From NCBI GenBank assembly GCA_027924585.1, contig BSBM01000877.1, positions 2,481,501-2,545,500 of the forward strand: DNA of 64,000 nucleotides, in the 5' to 3' direction. Within the stretch, counting starts at the first letter, position 1. Every line of letters starts with the position of its first letter. The notes below the pieces were generated by a model that did not search any database, was not told where the DNA came from, and was given only the letters and a program-made list of their open reading frames with translations. Origin of the DNA: Larix kaempferi (lineage: Eukaryota > Streptophyta > Pinopsida > Pinales > Pinaceae). Made by a program: the position numbers and the translations under genes. Of this stretch, positions 57,510 to 64,000 are shown piece after piece.

Positions 57510-58160
57510 TTAGGGTCCTCAAGGGAAGTTCTGGGCCTGTTTCTACCCTTTCGGTGGCAGTAGCAATCCCAATCACTAATTCTGGGCACACTTGGAGTGT
57601 TTTTGGGCAGTAGTAGGATGTTTTCTGGGCGTTTTGGGCAATTCTGCATCTGTTTTGACCTCAGACAGCATTAAGAAAACAGTTCTGGTATAGTCTGCGG
57701 CCCTGGGCGGAATCTGTGGGATAAAGAAGCACTAAACCACCATTCTGTGCATATGAAACCTTTAAACAGCTGCATAAAGGTGTCCCTGGGCATGATTCAT
57801 CCCTATTTTGATCTTCAAACAGTCTCAAACAGCAAGATTTCCAATTCTGGAGCAGTTCTGGGAAAGTCTGAGGGATGAAACAGCAGTAAGACCACATTAT
57901 TTCACCACCTGTATATGGAAAGGTCAGTAAACAGCTCCATTATTTCATTCCTGGGAAGATTCCTGAGCAGTCTGGGGCCTGGGCAGTTTTGGCGCCATAG
58001 CAGCGATGAACCTTCAAGTCTAGGCAGGCCCATGCATCTCTACAGCAGTAAATTACCAATTCTGAAGTTGAACTAGCTTTGGGCATGCTGAGCCAAATTC
58101 AGCCCTAGTCTTGACCTCATAACAGCAGTAAAGCACCAGCTCTTGTAGTTCCAATAGTCA
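57510..58160. repeat. Degenerate 'cagcagtaaa...ccaattctg...ctgggca' repeats
   Basis: Phrases such as 'aaacagc', 'cagcagtaa', 'caattctg' and 'gggcagt' recur every 100-190 bp with much drift. Probably an old satellite-like or LTR segment. Confidence 0.5.
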
Positions 58161-59583
58161 TTCATTTACTCTATTTTCCAGCTTATCTGTGTTGCATGTG
58201 CTTGGTTTGTTTTAGTCTTTTGATAGCTGAATGTTATTTGGTCATTCCTGGACTGTTTTCCATAGCTAATGACTCCATAGAGACCCTAGGACTAGGCAAT
58301 GGTTAGCTATGTCATCATTTTTAGCTATTAGGGGGCTATTTCAGCCTTGCATGTGTTGTTTAGCTTGCTGGTCTGTTCATTTCCAGATCTGATTTTTACA
58401 AGCCAGCAAGCCTTTTTGGGTTAGGAATGTCCTTAAATCCTACCAGGAGCTAGATTTAGGCCTTGTATTTCACTTTCAAGTGTTTAAGGTGATAAATCCT
58501 CAAGACATAACTCATATCTACTACTAGTTTATTTTTCCTAGCACTCGAATCTGCTTAGGCACCTCCATTTCATCTAAATCTAGACTCAACAATCAGTTGT
58601 TCCATTCATTAACATTCATAATCTTTAGGGAAACCATCTATAACTTGGGTTTAGTTAATTTTGGTGCCTTCTGTTTGTCCAAGCAACTTGCTCTTGTATC
58701 TTGTTATCTTGTGGGTTGCTTGTTATCAACTGCAGGGAGTGTTTTGTCCATTTATCCATCTTTAGCTCTCCCTTAGCGTTTTCCCCAGGGATGCCATTTT
58801 TCCTAATTTGTAATTTCTTAAGGCACCTCTTTTCCTTACCAAATTGGTCTTACTATTACCATGAGAAAGCTGGTTCTATTGGCAAGTATATGAGAAAGTC
58901 TGAGTAGGGACACCTCCCGTGGTTAGTCTAGGTCTACTTTGGTGGACCTAGAAAACTCAAAGAGGGGATTCTTCTTGTATAACACTTTGGGGCAGAGACT
59001 CGAGGTTCTACCAGTCTGGCAATCATTTATTCCTTGCAAACACTAGATCGCCAAATTGTGTGACAATAGGTAACACCTTTAAGTTGTATTTGGGCTAGCC
59101 TTGTTCTTCAGGGCTTTAACTATACATGCTAGTTCAAGCTGTAATAGAACCATTACATCACCCTTTGTCTATCTTTTTCAATGAAGTTGTTTGTGCAAAT
59201 ATCACCCTTCTTGGACCCATAATATAATTCACCCTGTACACAAGTTTGGCAATACTATGGATCCCAATAATTACAAGACCATCTTGATTGGTCATACCTT
59301 CGCAAGACTTTATGCAACAACTCTTGATCTTTAATTTTCTAATTGGTATGAGCATGGAATGAAAGTGGAGGATAGGCTTGCATCAAGAGGGATTACCAAA
59401 AAAGGATCACATATTCGCACTTTATGCTATCATTGAGGAAGCTAAATACAGTTGCTTGGTCCCCCTGTAAAGGTGGATCCAATCTTCCTTCGCTCATTAG
59501 AGATGACAAGATGTTTTTTTGGCTGGACGCTTGCTTCACTAAAAAGAGATGGAAAATATTTATTAGGTAACTATAGATGAATT

Positions 59584-61108
59584 TGTTAGAAAATGGCAAC
59601 AAGGAAGGTCTTCTTGCATTGCATGTGTCCTTGCATGGTAGAAGACCTAAAACAGGAAGCCAAATGTATTTAATGTATTTTCCAAAATTTAGACTTAGGA
59701 AAAGTGTATTAAGTGATCTAATTATTAATTGACTTAGTGGAGTCACTTTTTATAAAGTACAAGTGAAAATAATTAAAGTGATGGCTAATCTAATCTTGGC
59801 CATTGATCTCACTGGAGGATCTCATCCATAGATCCATAGTGTGATGTTAGGGTTTTCGCTTGGCCATTGAGTTAAAAGGAGGATCGATTTGATGGAGAGG
59901 ACACAGAGAGAGAGAGAGAAGTTTGCGGAGAAGAAGACGGAGGAACATTCAGCAAAACGATCGACAGAGTGATCAAGCAGAGAGAGAGAGAGCTGTACGG
60001 ATTTGCAGAGAGATAAGATAAGATAAGATAATTATATTAATGTCCAACTAATGACAACAAAGCAGGTCAAAGGGACTGCTGATTACAATGATGTCCATAC
60101 AAAGCGGGAGAACCAAACGGTCTCCTATAAAAAGATACAATGCACGAAGAAAGAAAGAAAATAGTGAACAAAAGTGAACAGGGCTGAAGTATGAGAGAGC
60201 TTTGATTGCAGGCTCGAATCCAAAAAACCCGCAATGGGGCGGAGATGTCCTAGCGGAAAAGATCCAGAAGTGAAAAGGTCTGAGGATACGACCCATCTCT
60301 CCTAACATCCGAGGCTGAAAGAAGAGGACTGAAGAAAACTCAACAAAGTCTGTTGTCCTGATGAAGGGCTAGTAGAGAGTGCAGACTGTCCACAAACTCG
60401 TTACCTGGAGGGGTTCGTACGTTGCTGAGGTCTGGAGTACCTAGCCCGTCTCTCAGGACGGAGTCTGCGATGAATCTGCCGCCGAGATCTCATGGGTCGG
60501 GGCGAGGTCCCACGGATCCTCACTAATCTAGAGCCTGCATATGTACTGATATCGGTCGATCTCTTGGTGCCCCTGTCTGAAGGTAATACCCTGAAAAATG
60601 ACGTGATCTTCTACGTGGGGTCCAGTCTGATGAGAGGACCATATAGGTCTACATCTCGGCCGTACAACAGTCGCAGAGGAACCCGCACATGTGAGAGGAG
60701 GTCGTACGGATCTATTCGTAAAGGTGACGTAAAACCGTATGGAATATGTACAGATGATCGTACAACTACGCAAAGAGGGTCGAATAGACTTGGGGTTTGC
60801 TCAGTGATTTTCGTTGGATCGATTTTGCCAGGTTGGCTAAATTTATTTTTTGAATTGTATTGTTCTATATCTTCATAATAAAATTCCATCTCAGACTATT
60901 GCACTGGTTTTACCATCTTGGGTTTTGTCCGAGGGTTTATACCCAAAAGATGTGTTGTCTCCATTGATGTGATTGATGTTATATTTCTTTCAGTATTTAT
61001 TTTCCGCTGCATAGTAAAGAAATCCATGTGTGGTTAATAGTGGCAACTGGGTTTAATAAATTAATCTGGCATACTTTAACTCTAGTATGGATTTTAAGGA
61101 AATTTACA
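59584..61108 (+). repeat. Candidate 5' LTR of Copia-3 (1,525 bp)
   Basis: The right end ...GGAAATTTACA at 61108 is fixed by the PBS. The left end TGTTAGAAAATGGC at 59584 is chosen on TG...CA ends and typical start, and is less certain. The LTR contains GA-rich tracts (59.90-60.01 kb) and an (AGATA)n run at 60011-60030 followed by about 300 bp that may be an insertion. Confidence 0.55.
60011..60030. repeat. (AGATA)n short tandem repeat
   Basis: Four AGATA units inside the Copia-3 LTR, at the start of a segment that looks unlike the rest of the LTR. Confidence 0.9.
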
Positions 61109-61120
61109 TGGTATGAGAGC
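61109..61120 (+). promoter_or_regulatory. Primer-binding site of Copia-3
   Basis: TGGTATGAGAGC next to the LTR end, one base from TGGTATCAGAGC. Confidence 0.85.
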
Positions 61121-61199
61121 TCTTATGAGCAGATCTGAGAGAAAGCAACAGTTGGTTGGATAGATCAGGGGCATATCTATCCTAGGGTTTACAGGTACA

Positions 61200-62068
61200 C
61201 TTCATTATGGTCGTATAGTTGAGAGTTGAGGATAGCCTCTAGGGGGCAAAGAACTTTCCTACGTGGAAAGAGAGGATCACCAGGATCCTGGATGTTAGTG
61301 ATGCTGGTGAGCACATTAACGACCAGAAGGTTGCTCCCACAAATCCGGTAGAGTTGGCAAAGTGCCAGGATCCTGGATGTTAGTGATGCTGGTGAGCACA
61401 TTAACGACTAGAAGGTTGCTCCCACAGATCCGGTAGAGTTGGCAGAGTGGAAGAAGATAGATTCCAGAGCTATGTTGATCATCTTGGATGGGGTGAAGGA
61501 CCACATAGTCCCTCACCTATCGAGGAAGAAGACTGCATTAGAGATGTGGAAGGCTTTGGAAAGTCTTTACCAAAGCAAGAACGAAAACCGGAAGGTGGTG
61601 CTACAGGAGAGATTGCGTAGTACCAAGATGGCCAAGGGTGAAGGCGTGGTGCCTTATCTTACAAGGCTAACACAGATCAGGGATGAGCTTGGAGTAGTAG
61701 GCTCTAAGACTGAGGATGAGGAGCTAGTTCATATAGCTCTCAATGGCTTTTCTAAGCCATGGGACGTCTTTGTTAAAGGCGTGGTGGCTGGGGAGAAGCT
61801 CCATGACTGGCAGAGATTGTGGGATGACTTCGTGTAGGAAGAGACCCGTATGGGTCAAGGTTCAGATTCATCCAGCGGTGCCCCACAGATCGTGGAAGAA
61901 GAGGCACTAGCCCTAACAAGCAAAGGCAAGGGGAAGGCAAAGAAGAAGGGTGGTAAGAAGAACCTTGACATGTCAAAGGTCAAGTGTTTCATATGCCACA
62001 AGCATGGACACTTTGCTTCCCAGTGCCCAGATAGGAAAAAGAAGAACAACACACAAATGGCAACGTGA
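61200..62068 (+). pseudogene. Copia-3 gag (decayed)
   Basis: The N-terminal part reads VEDSL(stop)GAKNFPTWKERI near 61.22-61.28 kb, then a duplicated 85-bp segment shifts the frame. The main open part 61439-61837 contains IILDGVKDHIVPHLSRKKTA, LEMWKALESLYQSKNENRKV and LVHIALNGFSKPWDVFVKGV, the UBN2-type gag core. After a TAG at 61835, a Lys-rich linker leads to the zinc knuckle CFICHKHGHFASQC (CX2CX4HX4C intact) and a TGA at 62066. Same frame as protease. Confidence 0.87.
61280..61449 (+). repeat. 85-bp tandem duplication in Copia-3 gag
   Basis: ccaggatcctggatgttag begins at 61280 and 61365. The two copies differ at four or so bases. 85 is not a multiple of three, so the gag frame changes from 1 to 2 (mod 3) across it. 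Confidence 0.93.
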
Positions 62069-63540
62069 GCAGAGGTGGATGACTTCAACAAGAGTTTTGA
62101 TAAGGACTTTTGTTTGATAGCTTGCATGGTAAGTTCCATCGACAATAGCATCTAGTATGTGGACAATGGTGCATCTTGTCATATGACAGTACATAGATCT
62201 TTCTTCGAGAGTTTGCAGGAGGGTGGAGTGAATCTCCACATTGAGTTGGGAGATGATGCGCGATATCAGGTGCAGGGTGTTGGTATTGTTTTGTTTCAGA
62301 GGGAGTCTGGCAAGCCCATCGGCTTCGCTGATGTTTTATATGTTCCAGGGATGACAAAGAATCTCATATTTGTTTCCACACTGGAAGAAAAGGGTCTTTT
62401 AGTGACTTTCTGGGATAGGAAAGTATATATCAGGACACATGGGTTAGATCATAGATTGGATTGGATGATTGGGGTCCGAAGCGGGAAGGTTTATAGACTA
62501 CATTTTGAGCCTGCAAAGGCTGTGGTCAGTAGCAACAACAATGATGGTGAGTTGTGGCATAGGAGGATGGTACACTTACATCATGGAGCACTGAGGCATC
62601 TGAGACAGGCAGTTATTGGAGTTCCTTCAGTATAGGAGGAAAAGCATAACCACTACAAGGGTTGTGCGTTGGGGAAGAACATCAGGAGACCTTTCCCACA
62701 TAGTAAGCACAAGTCTGAGGGGGCCTTGGACTTGGTGCATTCGGATGTATGCAGACCGATGAGCGTCCATTCTTTCAGGGGTTATAGTTATTGCGCCACA
62801 TTCATTGATGACTATTCCAGGTCATTGATGACTATTCCAGGAAGACCTGGATCTATTTCCTGAAGGCCAAGTCAAAGGTCTTCAAGCGTTTTCGAGAGTT
62901 TAAGAATCTTGTGGAGAACCAAACAGGGAGAAAGACTCGGATTTTGAGGACTAACAACGGGGGTGAGTACACTGGCAAAGAGTTCTTGGAATACTGTGCA
63001 TCAAAGGGGATCAAGAAGGAACACACTGTTCCTCACACCCTGCAGCAGAATGGAGTGGCAGAGAGGAAGAACAAGACACTGGTGAGTGCAGCCAAGGCCA
63101 TGTTATTTGATCAGGGATTACCACTATTCCTATGGGCCGAGGCATTTCTGACTGCAGTATATATTCAGAACAGGTATCCTCACTCAGCTTTGGGGAGGAA
63201 GACACCTGAGGAGGTATTCACGGGTACTAGACCATATGAGAGTCATTTACGCATATTTAGGAGTATCTGCCATTGTCAAGTTCATGCTGACAGTAGGAAG
63301 AAGCTGGACCATTCTAGTGAGAAGCGACTTCTAGTTGGTTACAATGAGACTTCTAAGGCTTATAGAGTTTATGTCCCAGCTCGCAAGAGGACCATTGTGA
63401 GCAGGGATGTCCAGTTTGATGAAGATAGAGCCTTGAGAAGATCTATGGACTTACCAGCACAGGAACAGCCAGCAGAGGACTCAGCAGTCAAGTTGGAGGA
63501 GCTACAGGTATAGACACAGGGCTCAGGTTCTGGTAGTCAA
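62069..63540 (+). pseudogene. Copia-3 protease and integrase (decayed)
   Basis: Protease: YVDNGASCHMTVHRSFFESL (active-site D-N-G-A-S) near 62157, preceded by a TAG. Then FADVLYVPGMTKNLIFVSTL. GAG-pre-integrase: LWHRRMVHLHHGALRHLRQ with the Cys pair disturbed by a TAG at 62633. Integrase core: LDLVHSDVCRPMSVHSF (first Asp), then a 20-bp duplication shifts the frame at 62.82 kb. The core resumes at 62911 with RKTRILRTNNGGEYTGKEF, where the usual second Asp (RTDNGGE) is Asn, and HTLQQNGVAERKNKTLVSAA (Glu kept). The C-terminal domain (KRLLVGYNETSKAYRVYVPA) is open to 63513. Confidence 0.87.
62802..62841 (+). repeat. 20-bp tandem duplication in Copia-3 integrase
   Basis: tcattgatgactattccagg occurs at 62802-62821 and again at 62822-62841, exactly adjacent. 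The frame moves from 2 to 1 (mod 3), breaking integrase after the DDYSR motif. Confidence 0.97.
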
Positions 63541-63576
63541 AGGGAGTCAAGTGGACAGGATCCTCCTATCATTGAT

Positions 63577-64000
63577 GTGGAGGATGTACAGCAGCAGGAG
63601 GAGGATATACATCAGCCGCAACAGGTAGACACTAGGCCACGGCCTAGGTGGTACAGGTCCACAGTTCAGGATTCCAAGCAGGTGAGTCTTCCACAGAGCT
63701 CCATGAGGTGGAGAAAACCACCAGATAGACTGAGCTATATGGCTCTGATGACGAAGTTGATTAACTCCAAACATTCCAATTTCGAGGAGGCTGCACAACA
63801 TGATGTGTGGCAAGAGGCCATGGTTGAGGAGTATGACTCAATCATGAAGAATTAGGTATGGAAGATTGTGTTGAGGCGAGAAGGTAAAAAGGTGGTGGGA
63901 TCCAAATGGATCTACAAGGTAAATCATGCAACAATCAGAAGTGTGGAGAAGTACAAGGCATGCTTCGTGGCTAAGGGGCATTCACAAAGGAAGGTATTGA
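63577..64000 (+). pseudogene. Copia-3 RT, N-terminal part
   Basis: A Gln/Pro-rich linker (EDVQQQEEDIHQPQQVDTRP) precedes the start of copia RT: HDVWQEAMVEEYDSIMKN, a TAG where Glu or Lys is expected (63853), then VWKIVLRREGKKVVGSKWIY and KYKACFVAKGHSQRKV at the edge. Same frame as the second half of integrase. The catalytic part lies beyond the window. Confidence 0.85.

Larger units (their letters stand above)
56317..59583. other. Region upstream of the first visible VPS13-like exon
   Basis: Probably intron on the minus strand. It contains a (CT)n tract and, at 57.5-58.2 kb, degenerate repeats. No further exon could be identified; upstream VPS13 exons should encode the region before the PH-like domain. 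Confidence 0.5.
59584..64000 (+). mobile_element. Copia-3: Ty1/copia retrotransposon, 3' part beyond the window
   Basis: A plus-strand element with candidate 5' LTR 59584-61108, PBS, gag, protease, integrase and the start of RT at the edge. The coding part is far more complete than in Copia-1 or Copia-2. Damage consists of several stops and two short tandem duplications. The 3' LTR and target-site duplication are outside the window. Confidence 0.88.

Noticed and set aside
60180-60221. GGCTCGAATCC resembling a tRNA B box, suggesting a tRNA or SINE
   Set aside because: No convincing A box or cloverleaf upstream; likely chance.

Overview
This window reads as nuclear DNA from a large, repeat-rich seed-plant genome. 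A conifer or other gymnosperm is the most likely source, but this is an inference and the species cannot be named. The grounds are: old, stop-riddled LTR retrotransposons over most of the window; nested insertions; a Tat-like Ty3/gypsy element with an extra archaeal-type RNase H; and a conserved plant gene with one intron of about 20.9 kb filled with transposons. No bacterial-type genes, rRNA, tRNA or CRISPR array were found.

Only one ordinary cellular gene is supported. It is the 3' (C-terminal) part of a plant VPS13-like lipid-transfer protein on the minus strand. Six exons join in frame with GT-AG introns: 56316-56158, 56021-55707, 55624-55310, 55018-54960 (59 nt), 34099-33988 and 33749-33435 (stop). 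The 5' part of the gene lies beyond 56.3 kb or outside the window.

Layout. 1-5239: minus-strand Ty1/copia element (Copia-1), 5' LTR at 4635-5239, 3' end off the window. 5240-8624: anonymous sequence ending in an 86-bp tandem array and a CACTA-like terminus. 8625-24209: a decayed Tat-like Ty3/gypsy complex. It holds a truncated copy of a coiled-coil ORF ('ORFx'), an LTR end with primer-binding site, gag, protease, archaeal-type RNase H, RT, degenerate RNase H and integrase, then a long non-coding stretch, a full-length 1,067-codon ORFx and a second LTR. 24210-33400: degenerate repeats, two unrecognised minus-strand coding remnants, tandem duplications and a perfect 50-bp inverted repeat. 33435-56316: the VPS13-like gene. 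Its giant intron carries a 1.6-kb hAT-like element, a 91-bp tandem array, an 8.2-kb Copia-2 element whose 5' LTR holds a nested 2.8-kb element, and a 332-bp hAT MITE. 59584-64000: a third copia element (Copia-3), running off the right edge.

The retroelements are all damaged. Most breaks are single premature stops at positions where Gln, Arg or Trp is expected. Copia-3 additionally carries two short tandem duplications that account for both of its frame changes. The least explained object is ORFx: one uninterrupted reading frame over 3.2 kb, preceded by a leader with a plausible intron, present on both sides of the gypsy gag-pol.
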